Below are positions 1 to 6,430 of a stretch of 64,000 nucleotides of DNA, piece by piece. The stretch covers positions 1 through 64,000 of the forward strand of contig JAZQJG010000034.1 in assembly GCA_045541535.1 (NCBI GenBank), read 5' to 3'. A program made the position numbers and the translations under genes. The notes below the pieces were generated by a model, which saw only the letters and a list, made by a program, of their open reading frames with translations, had not been told where the DNA came from and searched no databases. This DNA is from Firm-08 sp045541535. GTDB taxonomy: Bacteria; Bacillota; Clostridia; Oscillospirales; QAKW01. The number at the start of each line of letters is the position of its first letter. Within the stretch, counting starts at the first letter, position 1.

Positions 1-32
1 CGCTCTTCTATGGTAAGATGATGATAGTTCAT
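1..32 (-). mobile_element. IS30-family transposase, N-terminus only (cut by window edge)
   Basis: Read on the minus strand from an ATG at 32-30, the first residues are MNYHHLTIEER. This matches the typical opening of IS30-family DDE transposases, just before their N-terminal helix-turn-helix. A strong AAAGGAGG ribosome binding site precedes the ATG by 6 nt. The rest of the gene lies outside the window, so completeness cannot be judged. The call rests on ten codons plus the ribosome binding site and the hairpin described next. Confidence 0.72.
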
Positions 33-94
33 ACGAATCCTCCTTTGGTGTTTATTGTGTGGTAACTTTATTCTACCAGAGATTCGTATGAACT
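26..94 (-). promoter_or_regulatory. Long-range inverted repeat sequestering the transposase start codon
   Basis: A perfect 14-nt inverted repeat (26-39 and 81-94) is separated by 41 nt. The downstream arm contains the transposase ATG and the base pairs next to it. In a transcript that enters from outside the element both arms would be present and could hide the start codon. A transcript starting between the arms would lack the upstream arm. IS10 and IS50 protect themselves from outside transcription this way. The outer end of the element probably lies near 100-140, but its exact terminus is not visible. Confidence 0.5.
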
Positions 95-151
95 TCTATT
101 TTATTTCGCTAAAGTGTTGCACTTGATAGTATAACTCACCATCATTAAAAG

Positions 152-179
152 AAAAGGGCTTCAGAAGAAGCCCTTTTTG
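152..179. terminator. Bidirectional rho-independent terminator
   Basis: A perfect 11-bp stem (152-162 with 167-177) with loop AGAA is flanked by A-rich sequence on the left and T-rich sequence on the right. It can therefore work on either strand. It lies just past the stop of the minus-strand gene ending at 211. Confidence 0.8.
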
Positions 180-210
180 TTTTAAGCTCATATAAAACCG
201 AATTGTTTCT

Positions 211-774
211 TCAACTCATTCCTTGAAGATATTCCCAGCCGCATTCCTCTACTAAAAACTCTTCAAAGGAATCTTCAATATAATCCAGTTCTATATCATA
301 GTAGTAGACAACTGCAATTTCATTATATTTTTCAGAAACCCCAATAAAAGCTATATGTTTTGGATAATGAAGATCATATTCTTTCAAAGAAAGCATTTTA
401 AATTTAAAATCATCAAACTGAAAATCGGTTTCTTTTTTGACCGTTTTTTCACCAAAATTTACAACCGACTCTTGAAACGAATAATCGTTCAAAAAATTGT
501 CTACGTGTTTTTGAAAAGACTTCTCTGAATAATTCACCTTTAAGATATAAGCTTCGGAATCCATAAAAAATCCACGCTTATGTTGATATTTAAATTCTAA
601 CTCACTGAAATTTCCCATTTCAGCAACCGACGGAAGATAAGTAAGTCTTTTTTCAAGATCATTCCATTTCGCTATATCTTGACTGACCTCAACCCTTTTG
701 ACAAACACGCCGGACGCCAACAAACCCAGTGCAATAATTGAACATATAACTATTAGTAATATCTTCTTGCTCAT
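211..774 (-). CDS. Hypothetical membrane-anchored protein
   Basis: This 187-residue protein has one hydrophobic segment at about residues 5-25 (ILLIVICSIIALGLLASGVF). A charged, aromatic-rich domain follows that probably lies outside the membrane. No cysteine sits in a lipobox position and no catalytic motif is recognisable. The start is supported by AAGGCGGTGA 5 nt upstream and by an extended -10 promoter at 795-800. It is flanked by an IS30 end, a palindrome array and an RDD gene, so it belongs to accessory DNA. Function unknown. Confidence 0.7.
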   Translation of the reverse strand: MSKKILLIVICSIIALGLLASGVFVKRVEVSQDIAKWNDLEKRLTYLPSVAEMGNFSELEFKYQHKRGFFMDSEAYILKVNYSEKSFQKHVDNFLNDYSFQESVVNFGEKTVKKETDFQFDDFKFKMLSLKEYDLHYPKHIAFIGVSEKYNEIAVVYYYDIELDYIEDSFEEFLVEECGWEYLQGMS

Positions 775-794
775 ATTCTCACCGCCTTGGGTGT

Positions 795-823
795 ATTATA
801 GCATACATTTGCACGAAGTGCAA
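795..823 (-). promoter_or_regulatory. Sigma-A type promoter of the 211-774 gene
   Basis: On the minus strand, TTGCAC (823-818), a 17-nt spacer and TATAAT (800-795) preceded by TGC form a near-consensus extended -10 promoter. The -35 hexamer is one arm of the first palindrome of the adjacent array. Positions 785-805, covering the -10 box and the start of the leader, are identical to 1308-1328 in front of the next gene. Confidence 0.7.
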
Positions 824-864
824 CATCGTTGGGCATCAGCCCACATCGTTTGTGCGAAGCACAA
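809..864. repeat. Short palindrome array with CATCG spacers
   Basis: Three short palindromes follow one another: TTGCAC-GAA-GTGCAA (809-823), TGGGC-ATCA-GCCCA (830-843) and TTGTGC-GAA-GCACAA (850-864). They are separated by the same CATCG pentamer (824-828 and 844-848). The palindrome sequences differ while the spacer is constant. The flanks CAA-CATCG-TTG can also pair across the spacer, giving alternative folds. It lies between two minus-strand genes and contains the -35 box of one of them. Confidence 0.8.
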
Positions 865-901
865 CACTGTTTGACGTAATGAAATGTGCCTGAAAACCAA
901 A

Positions 902-1297
902 TTATTTCTTTACAACTGTTGTATTAACTGCCTTATCTCCTATTGACTCTTTAGTAACAATCAAAATAATACCATCAACAGGATAAATAAAGAAAAATAA
1001 ATTTCTAATTATTCTCTGTTTAATAGATGCCGGTTCATTAGTGTTTTTATCCAAAACATATAATCTAAAAATTCGCTTTCCGATACTTCTTCCTTTAAAA
1101 ATCACATCTCTAAAAACAAAAGTAATCGGATAAAGAAATACTAACAGCATAAAAATCAATATGTAACCAATGTTTTGAAACGAAGGTTGCTTAAACATAT
1201 CCATAAATATGGTCGTATATAACAAACAAGGCAATCCCGATAAATTCCAATCTATAATCCAAGCAATAATTCTTCGAACTCGCACATTGTTATTCAT
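902..1297 (-). CDS. RDD family membrane protein
   Basis: This 131-residue protein fits the small integral-membrane RDD family. It has an N-terminal RRIIAWIIDW segment (the Asp of the RDD signature is kept, the rest has drifted). Two hydrophobic stretches lie at about 10-32 and 42-65. The conserved block GRSIGKRIFRLYVLD, the ASIKQRIIRNL segment and a C-terminal ESIGDKAVNTTVV follow. The RDD domain has a proposed role in transport, but the substrate here cannot be told. The start has AGGAG 9 nt upstream and a promoter at 1318-1346. Confidence 0.8.
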   Translation of the reverse strand: MNNNVRVRRIIAWIIDWNLSGLPCLLYTTIFMDMFKQPSFQNIGYILIFMLLVFLYPITFVFRDVIFKGRSIGKRIFRLYVLDKNTNEPASIKQRIIRNLFFFIYPVDGIILIVTKESIGDKAVNTTVVKK

Positions 1298-1317
1298 TAA
1301 ATCATCTCCTTGGGTGT

Positions 1318-1346
1318 ATTATAGCATAAAAGCGGCGATAAATCAA
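1318..1346 (-). promoter_or_regulatory. Sigma-A type promoter of the RDD gene
   Basis: On the minus strand, TTGATT (1346-1341), 17 nt and TATAAT (1323-1318) with a TGC extension. The 21 bp at 1308-1328 repeat 785-805 exactly. As at the other copy, the -35 hexamer overlaps the first palindrome of a palindrome array (starting at 1344). Confidence 0.7.
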
Positions 1347-1526
1347 CGGCTTGCCGTTGTATATCATCAATTCCGCAGGAATTGCATATCATCAAAACTT
1401 TAGTTTTGTATATCATCAAGCCGACATAAATGCACACCTAAAGGTGTGATGAGATACAAATGCGACTTGTCGCATTTGATGATATACACGCTAAAGCGTG
1501 ATGATATACCAAGCCTGTCGGCTTGG
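1344..1526. repeat. Palindrome array with constant ATGATATA spacer, inverted in the middle
   Basis: Seven complete palindromes of 14-22 nt occur at 1344-1359, 1368-1384, 1393-1408, 1433-1448, 1457-1478, 1487-1500 and 1509-1526. Each begins with C and ends with G and has a 2-4 nt centre. All differ in sequence. They are joined by an 8-nt spacer: TATATCAT in the left half (one CATATCAT) and its reverse complement ATGATATA in the right half (one ATGAGATA). The orientation switches around 1417-1432, where a half palindrome (1417-1425) is complementary to 1517-1525. No coding frame explains this. It fills the space between the tRNA terminator and the RDD promoter. Confidence 0.9.
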
Positions 1527-1528
1527 AT

Positions 1529-1562
1529 AAAAAAATTCCTGTTCTTGCGAACAGGAATTTTT
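1529..1562 (-). terminator. Terminator of the tRNA cluster
   Basis: A stem of AAAAATTCCTGTTC paired with GAACAGGAATTTTT around loop TTGC lies directly after the 3' end of tRNA-Cys. A run of T follows on the minus strand. Confidence 0.85.
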
Positions 1563-1636
1563 TGGAGGTGCCACCCAGATTCGAACTGGGGATAAAGGTT
1601 TTGCAGACCTTGGCCTTACCGCTTGGCTATGGCACC
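1563..1636 (-). tRNA. tRNA-Cys (GCA)
   Basis: The minus strand folds into a 74-nt cloverleaf with an encoded CCA at 1565-1563. The acceptor is GGTGCCA/TGGCACC with discriminator T, and the T-arm contains GTTCGAATC. The anticodon loop CTGCAAA gives anticodon GCA. It is last in a three-tRNA transcript, 61 nt after tRNA-Phe. Confidence 0.97.
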
Positions 1637-1697
1637 GAGTATGAAATTTATAAAGTAAAAGGCAAGAAATGATTTCTTGCCTTTTAAGTGTTGGTGT

Positions 1698-1773
1698 TGG
1701 TGCCTCCGGTCGGAATCGAACCAACGACATAAGGATTTTCAGTCCTCCGCTCTACCAACTGAGCTACAGAGGC
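1698..1773 (-). tRNA. tRNA-Phe (GAA)
   Basis: A 76-nt cloverleaf on the minus strand with encoded CCA. It has acceptor GCCTCTG, D-arm AGCTCAGTTGGTAGAGC, anticodon loop CTGAAAA (anticodon GAA) and T-loop GGTTCGATTCC. It is the middle gene of the tRNA cluster, 6 nt after tRNA-Asp. Confidence 0.97.
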
Positions 1774-1779
1774 AAAAAA

Positions 1780-1856
1780 TGGCGACCCGGATGGGGCTCG
1801 AACCCACGACCTCTAGCGTGACAGGCTAGCGTTCTAACCAACTGAACTACCGGGCC
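1780..1856 (-). tRNA. tRNA-Asp (GTC)
   Basis: A 77-nt cloverleaf on the minus strand with encoded CCA. The anticodon loop CTGTCAC gives GTC, with discriminator G, and the T-loop is GGTTCGAGCCC. It is first in the cluster and directly downstream of the promoter at 1888-1916. Confidence 0.97.
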
Positions 1857-1887
1857 AAATTGCCGTCGCTCATTAGCGACGAGCATT

Positions 1888-1916
1888 ATAATACTACATT
1901 TTAATCAAAATGTCAA
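1888..1916 (-). promoter_or_regulatory. Promoter of the Asp-Phe-Cys tRNA cluster
   Basis: On the minus strand, TTGACA (1916-1911), 17 nt and TATTAT (1893-1888). The mature 5' end of tRNA-Asp follows about 30 nt later. A small GTCGCT/AGCGAC palindrome (1865-1880) lies in the 5' leader and may be a processing hairpin. Confidence 0.65.
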
Positions 1917-1934
1917 TACTAATTTTTAAAAAAA

Positions 1935-2807
1935 TTATTTTTTTGCCAAAATCTTCAGCAACTCTTCCTGATCAAAATGATAACTGCGATTGCAGAAGCC
2001 ACAGACGATATCGGCCTTGCCGTCTTCGTGTACGATTTTCTCCAAAGAATCGTTGTTCAGGGACAATAAAATCTGTTCACACTTTTCCTTTGAACAATCA
2101 CATTTATATGCAGGCTCGCGGATAAAATGCATACATTCTCCGATTCCTTCCAAGGCCATCTCGGCAATTTCTTCCACACTATGCTCCATAAACAAAGAAG
2201 AAACGGAACTGAACTTTGTAATATTCTTTTCAAGGATGGAAATAGTTTCTTCTTCCACATCGGGCATCAACTGAATCAAAACGCCGCCGGCAGAAAGAAT
2301 GGAAAGATCTGTGTCTACCAAAACACCCAGCGCACAGACGGTGGGCGTTTGTTCGCTGTTGGCATAATACGAGGTGATATCCTCGGCAATTTCACCACTG
2401 ACCAGAGGGGTTTTGCCGATATAAGGAACGCCGGTGGTGAGATTATCCCGTACCACCGACAGCATCCCCGCCCCTACGGCGCCGGAAACGTCCAGCTTTC
2501 CATTGGGCTTCAGCGGTAGATCAATATCGGCATTGGCGGCATATCCTTTCACGTTACCGAGATGGTCAGCCGTAGCGGTAAGGGACCCGATGGGGCCGTC
2601 TCCTCTGATTTGCAGGGTTAACATCTCCCCTTCATTTTTCAGCAATGAGCCCATCATACTTGCGGCGGTCAGCAGTCGTCCCAGTGCCGCAGAGACCACG
2701 GGACTGGTATTGTGATACTCATGGGCTTGCTGAACGATATCGGTTGAATTGCACACCAGCACGCGAACGGTTCTGGTTTCGGATAATGCGATTAAGAGCT
2801 GTGCCAT
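1935..2807 (-). CDS. hslO: Hsp33 redox-regulated chaperonin
   Basis: This 290-residue cytoplasmic holdase is zinc-bound and inactive when reduced. It unfolds and binds clients when its cysteines are oxidised. The family cysteine pattern is complete: C236-D-C238 and C269-G-F-C272 in the C-terminal redox switch. The N-terminal substrate-binding domain (about 5-180) carries IRGDGPIG and conserved glycines. Length is normal for the family. GGAG lies 10 nt before the ATG. It starts 3 nt after the methyltransferase stop, so both are probably co-transcribed with the VanY-type gene upstream. Confidence 0.95.
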   Translation of the reverse strand: MAQLLIALSETRTVRVLVCNSTDIVQQAHEYHNTSPVVSAALGRLLTAASMMGSLLKNEGEMLTLQIRGDGPIGSLTATADHLGNVKGYAANADIDLPLKPNGKLDVSGAVGAGMLSVVRDNLTTGVPYIGKTPLVSGEIAEDITSYYANSEQTPTVCALGVLVDTDLSILSAGGVLIQLMPDVEEETISILEKNITKFSSVSSLFMEHSVEEIAEMALEGIGECMHFIREPAYKCDCSKEKCEQILLSLNNDSLEKIVHEDGKADIVCGFCNRSYHFDQEELLKILAKK

Positions 2808-2810
2808 AGT

Positions 2811-3551
2811 TTAGTTACTCCTTTTTTGTGCGGTGATAACAATGCGTTGACTATCTTCGGTTACGGGACGGGGATCATAGTCCGACTCGGCGGACAAAAG
2901 ATCAAAACCATAATTTTTTAATTTTTCCAAAATCAACTCTTTGGCAAAAAAGGTCTGCACCTGATGATCCTCCCGACGTTCGTAACTGCCGGACTCGTTT
3001 TGAACAAAATAAGTCAGATCATAATACATCTTGATGCCGTCAAACTCGTTTTCCCAAACGCAAAAAGCTTCCTCTGTTTCATAAATAAAGTTCTGCCCGT
3101 CCAACACGTGTTCATACTTATATAACGTATTGAAATCAAAGATCAGCAATCCGCCGTCCTTTAGATTGTCTGTACAACACTGTAAAAAGTGATCAATATC
3201 CTCGGGCGAATCAAAATAATTCAGGCAATCCAGCGTTGATACCATAAAATCGGCGGCGCCGTACAGTTCAAAATCGGTCAGATCCTGTAAAGTAAACAGC
3301 GCCTGACTTTCCTCTGGCTTCTTATCAAAAGCCCGCGTCAGCATTCCTTCCGAGCGGTCAATGCCGATCATATCGTGGCCTTGTTTTTCCAGAAGAAAGG
3401 TCAGTGTACCGCTGCCGCAACCAAGGTCAACTCCGTAGCCTTTTCCAAGACCTTTCGCTGCTAATTTATTCTGAATATATGCCGCAATTTTATCGTAGTC
3501 AGCACCGACAAAAGCATCGTAATAATCAGATAAAAACTGAAAATCATCCAT
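2811..3551 (-). CDS. Class I SAM-dependent methyltransferase
   Basis: This 246-residue protein has motif I VDLGCGSGTLTFLLEKQGHD at residues 41-60. An acidic motif II follows (IGIDRSEGML), and DGGLLIFDFNTL comes later. These are typical of small-molecule methyltransferases of the Methyltransf_25/11 type. The substrate cannot be inferred. The ribosome binding site GGAG lies inside the last codons of the preceding VanY-type gene, and the ATG follows that gene's TAA by 1 nt, indicating translational coupling. Confidence 0.9.
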   Translation of the reverse strand: MDDFQFLSDYYDAFVGADYDKIAAYIQNKLAAKGLGKGYGVDLGCGSGTLTFLLEKQGHDMIGIDRSEGMLTRAFDKKPEESQALFTLQDLTDFELYGAADFMVSTLDCLNYFDSPEDIDHFLQCCTDNLKDGGLLIFDFNTLYKYEHVLDGQNFIYETEEAFCVWENEFDGIKMYYDLTYFVQNESGSYERREDHQVQTFFAKELILEKLKNYGFDLLSAESDYDPRPVTEDSQRIVITAQKRSN

Positions 3552-3552
3552 T

Positions 3553-4389
3553 TTATTTTTGCTCCAGTTGTGCCTTTTCGTCTTTAAGATTTTTGATATA
3601 TTCTTCCAAGCAAAGCTTGTCTTTCATAATTTCTTTTGCCCGCTCTACTCCAACATAGCGATAATGCCAGGGTTCAAAGGTGATACCGGTGATCTCCACT
3701 TTATCCTTGGGATACCGCAGAATAAAGCCGTATTCAGCACAATGCTCATACAGCCAGGTATATTCGTCGGTGTTTTCAAAGGCCTCATTCAGATTGCCGT
3801 AGGTATTTACGATTTCTGCAGTGCAAATATCAGTGGCAAGGCCGGTCTGATGCTCGCTTTTACCCGGAGGATTGACGATTTCTGCGGCCAATTCTCTGGC
3901 TCTATCCTCCGAATAGCCCTCGCCCAAATAATAGTCCACCTTGTTGTTATAATTGGTCTGCTGTCTGGTATAATTGCGATAAGCGGAGTATATATTAATG
4001 GTATCAAGGCCAGCTTCATCCGCGGCATCCAGCATCAATTCCAGTTGCTCTGCCGTCTTTTTCTCCAGACGCATATCCTGCAGGGTGCTCAGCTCGGCAG
4101 GCTCATACTCTGCCGTCAAGCCATTGTCAACGTTCACCAAAACCATATACGGATCATTGAGGATCGCATCAATTTCCCGAATTCGGGCCTGAGCATCCGC
4201 GGGCGTATCGTTTTCATCGGGCTTTTGCGGTTGATCGCTTCCGGTATCCCCTGTCTGCTCCGTATCATTCGGCGGTTGCACAGGAGCGTTTTCCCGGTCT
4301 GCCAGTTGATTTAAAAAGAGCGCAGTGGATGCAATTAACAATACGATAATCAAAAATACGGTCAATACAACCGTTTTGCTTTTTTTCAT
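3553..4389 (-). CDS. M15B (VanY-type) D-alanyl-D-alanine carboxypeptidase
   Basis: This 278-residue secreted or membrane-anchored peptidase has an N-terminal hydrophobic segment at about 7-28. A Pro/Asp/Gln-rich linker (about 35-68) precedes a VanY/M15 domain. The zinc and catalytic residues are visible in SAYRNYTRQQ, SEHQTGLATDI (His and Asp ligands) and EPWHYRYVG (Glu and His). It should trim D-Ala from peptidoglycan stem peptides. AAAGGGG precedes the ATG. Vancomycin resistance is not implied because no van regulatory genes are nearby. Confidence 0.92.
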   Translation of the reverse strand: MKKSKTVVLTVFLIIVLLIASTALFLNQLADRENAPVQPPNDTEQTGDTGSDQPQKPDENDTPADAQARIREIDAILNDPYMVLVNVDNGLTAEYEPAELSTLQDMRLEKKTAEQLELMLDAADEAGLDTINIYSAYRNYTRQQTNYNNKVDYYLGEGYSEDRARELAAEIVNPPGKSEHQTGLATDICTAEIVNTYGNLNEAFENTDEYTWLYEHCAEYGFILRYPKDKVEITGITFEPWHYRYVGVERAKEIMKDKLCLEEYIKNLKDEKAQLEQK

Positions 4390-4469
4390 ATACAGTTCCC
4401 CTTTCTATCAATCATAATCACATTATAAAATAAAACAAAGAAAATAGCAACACAAATCAGGAGGCGGGT

Positions 4470-5072
4470 ATGAAAATTAAAAAAATTTTACCGTGGGTAT
4501 TGCCACTGCTGGTAGTTATCACTTTGGTCATTCTAACTTTCTTAAGCAAGAAAAGTGACGAAGACCCGACCAAAAAACTAATTTCCGAGAACAATTATCC
4601 TTACAGCGGTGTATACTCCGAAAACAGCCAAATTCTTACTGAGGCGGATCTTACGGAATTTCTCGTCAACGTACCTGAAATTGCGCAGTATACCGACAAC
4701 CTATCCGTTGCAATACACGCCGATAACACCGTTGTATTGAGTGGCAATATAACGAATACGCAAGAATTGTTTGCAAAGGTAAAACAACTGTCAGCCTTTA
4801 AAATCTGGGCTTCGGCCTTTGACGGGCAGAAAGTTTCCATCACAGTAGCCACCATTGAAGATGAAAACAAAAATCTGTCGATAGAGCCTTCCTCTATAAG
4901 CATCGGCTCCATCAAATTAGACCCCAAATTGCTTACCTCCGCGCTGGGAAGTGTGGACCAAAGTAAATGGCTGGGAAGCCTCCCCTATCGTACCGTTGTC
5001 TTTTCCGAGGGAAGCGTTTTGTTCTCCGGGAGTTTACCCGAGTTTTTGAAACAATGCCAACAGTTCAGATAA
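4470..5072 (+). CDS. Hypothetical membrane-anchored extracytoplasmic protein
   Basis: This 200-residue protein has a Lys-rich start, one membrane segment at about 8-26 and an exported domain rich in Ser, Thr and Asp. No known motif is recognised. The GGAGG box 7 nt upstream supports the start. It is one of only five plus-strand genes and is divergent from the VanY-type gene. It converges on the HAD gene, and the two reading frames overlap tail to tail by 39 bp (5034-5072). Confidence 0.75.
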   Translation: MKIKKILPWVLPLLVVITLVILTFLSKKSDEDPTKKLISENNYPYSGVYSENSQILTEADLTEFLVNVPEIAQYTDNLSVAIHADNTVVLSGNITNTQELFAKVKQLSAFKIWASAFDGQKVSITVATIEDENKNLSIEPSSISIGSIKLDPKLLTSALGSVDQSKWLGSLPYRTVVFSEGSVLFSGSLPEFLKQCQQFR

Positions 5073-5720
5073 GCTTGTCAACTCATAAGTCGGAGCAAGC
5101 GAACAGTCTTTACCTTTAAAATTCAAATAGCAGGTGTCAATGCCGTACTCAATGCCGCCGATAATATCAGAGGTGAGCGAATCGCCGATCAAAAGCGTAT
5201 TTTCAGGTAAAGCATCGATCTGCGCGAACACTTTGTCAAAGAATTTTCTCTGGGGTTTTTGCGCTCCCAGCGCTTCCGAGGTGAAAACATCTTTAAAATA
5301 GCGACGAATTCCCGCCAGATCAATGCGGGACTGCTGTACCACTTCCAACCCATTGGTTGCAAGATACAGCGGATATCTGTCCACAGCGTATTCCAGCACC
5401 TCAATTGCTCCGGGAAGCAAAAAGGCGGTCAGTCCCAATCTGATTTTATAATAAGCGTTCCATTCTTCCGCCGAGAAATCAAGCCCCGTTTGTCTGAAAA
5501 ACTCTTCAAAACGAAAGATTACCAAACGCTCTTTCGTAATCTCTCCCAATTCAAACATTTCCCAAGCGCGCTGATTGGCTTTTGTATAGACCTGATACAA
5601 TGCATCAACGCTCTCAAGTCCCCAATGAGCCGCTGTTTCACCAAAAGCGTGACGCTCGGAACGTTTGAAATCCAGCAAGGTATCATCCGCATCAAAAATG
5701 ATGGCGTCATATTTTTTCAA
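5034..5720 (-). CDS. HAD-superfamily hydrolase, YjjG type (noncanonical pyrimidine nucleotidase)
   Basis: This is a 228-residue protein if translation starts at TTG 5720, which has AGGTGG 8 nt upstream. A longer frame opens with TTG at 5741 but has no suitable binding site. HAD motif I is DADDTLLDF, motif II lies in LATNG, and motif IV is IGDSLTSDIIGG. The YDAIIFDADDTL opening and KPQRKFFD segment fit the YjjG group, which dephosphorylates non-standard pyrimidine nucleotides. The substrate is inferred only from family resemblance. Confidence 0.85.
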   Translation of the reverse strand: MKKYDAIIFDADDTLLDFKRSERHAFGETAAHWGLESVDALYQVYTKANQRAWEMFELGEITKERLVIFRFEEFFRQTGLDFSAEEWNAYYKIRLGLTAFLLPGAIEVLEYAVDRYPLYLATNGLEVVQQSRIDLAGIRRYFKDVFTSEALGAQKPQRKFFDKVFAQIDALPENTLLIGDSLTSDIIGGIEYGIDTCYLNFKGKDCSLAPTYELTSLSELLALFQKLG

Positions 5721-5779
5721 TCCTGCTCCCACCTTTCTCAAGCATTATAACATAACCAAAAATTGAATACAACAAAAAT

Positions 5780-5809
5780 AAAAAGCTCCTGAAAAAACAG
5801 GAGCTTTTT
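5780..5809 (-). terminator. Terminator of tRNA-Leu
   Basis: A 12-bp stem (AAAAAGCTCCTG with CAGGAGCTTTTT) around a six-A loop directly follows the tRNA 3' end on the minus strand. Confidence 0.85.
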
Positions 5810-5895
5810 GGTGCTGGTGGTGGGACTTGAACCCACACGCCATTACTGACAACAGATTTTGAGTCTGTCTCGTCTGCCGATTCCGACACACCAGC
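5809..5895 (-). tRNA. tRNA-Leu (CAA)
   Basis: An 87-nt class II cloverleaf with a long variable arm and encoded CCA. The acceptor is GCTGGTG, discriminator A. The anticodon loop CTCAAAA gives CAA, which reads UUG. The T-loop is GGTTCAAGTCC. It has its own promoter and terminator. Confidence 0.96.
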
Positions 5896-5912
5896 AATTC
5901 AAATGCTAATAT

Positions 5913-5941
5913 ATTATACGCAATCATAGCGGAAATTGCAA
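5913..5941 (-). promoter_or_regulatory. Promoter of tRNA-Leu
   Basis: On the minus strand, TTGCAA (5941-5936), 17 nt and a perfect TATAAT (5918-5913), ending 18 nt before the mature tRNA start. Confidence 0.75.
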
Positions 5942-5983
5942 GTGTTTTTTTAAAAAAATCAGCAAAAAGTATTTATTTTATAA

Positions 5984-6319
5984 TCAAAGACCCAAGCTTA
6001 CGGAAATTGCCTTGTTCACCAAGCTCATCGTGCTGTCGCTGATATGGCCCATTTTTTCCTTCAGTCTGGTTTTGTCCAAAGTACGCATCTGTTCCAGCAA
6101 AATGACAGATTCCTTGGCCAGACCGCATTTTTTGTCCAGTTGTATATGAGTTGGCAACTTATTCTTATTAACCTGACTGGTAATGGCGGCGGCGATGACG
6201 GTCGGACTGAATTTATTACCCACGTCGTTCTGTACGATCAGTACAGGACGAAGACCGCCCTGTTCACTTCCCACCACCGGCGACAGGTCAGCATAGTAAA
6301 TATCTCCACGTTTGATCAT
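5984..6319 (-). CDS. PemK/MazF-family endoribonuclease toxin (no MazE beside it)
   Basis: This 111-residue protein has the full MazF fold signature: MIKRGDIYYADLSPVVGSEQ, GGLRPVLIVQND, and IAAAITSQ, with the catalytic Arg and Thr/Ser regions kept. It is closest to the Firmicutes EndoA/NdoA mRNA interferases. The chosen ATG at 6319 matches the family start; a frame opening at 6373 would add 18 unrelated residues. No MazE-type antitoxin frame precedes it. The 57 nt before the longer frame are non-coding, and the next gene upstream is an M50 protease. Confidence 0.9.
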   Translation of the reverse strand: MIKRGDIYYADLSPVVGSEQGGLRPVLIVQNDVGNKFSPTVIAAAITSQVNKNKLPTHIQLDKKCGLAKESVILLEQMRTLDKTRLKEKMGHISDSTMSLVNKAISVSLGL

Positions 6320-6430
6320 GTACTTTTTCACACTCCGAAAAATATTGCTTCTGACAATAGTATTGACATCCACCCGACAAATAAACGGGTATATTGCATT
6401 ATATTTTCAAAGTGACATAGAAGTGCAAAA

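Noticed and set aside
1344..1526. CRISPR array
   Set aside because: The constant element is only 8 nt and changes orientation, the variable parts are palindromes of 14-22 nt rather than 28-40 nt foreign spacers, and no cas genes are present.
3553..4389. Vancomycin-resistance VanY
   Set aside because: No vanR/S, vanH/A/X neighbours; VanY-type peptidases are common housekeeping enzymes.
6320..6373. Extra 18 residues on MazF as an antitoxin remnant
   Set aside because: No MazE-like pattern and a poorly placed binding site; the shorter start fits the family.
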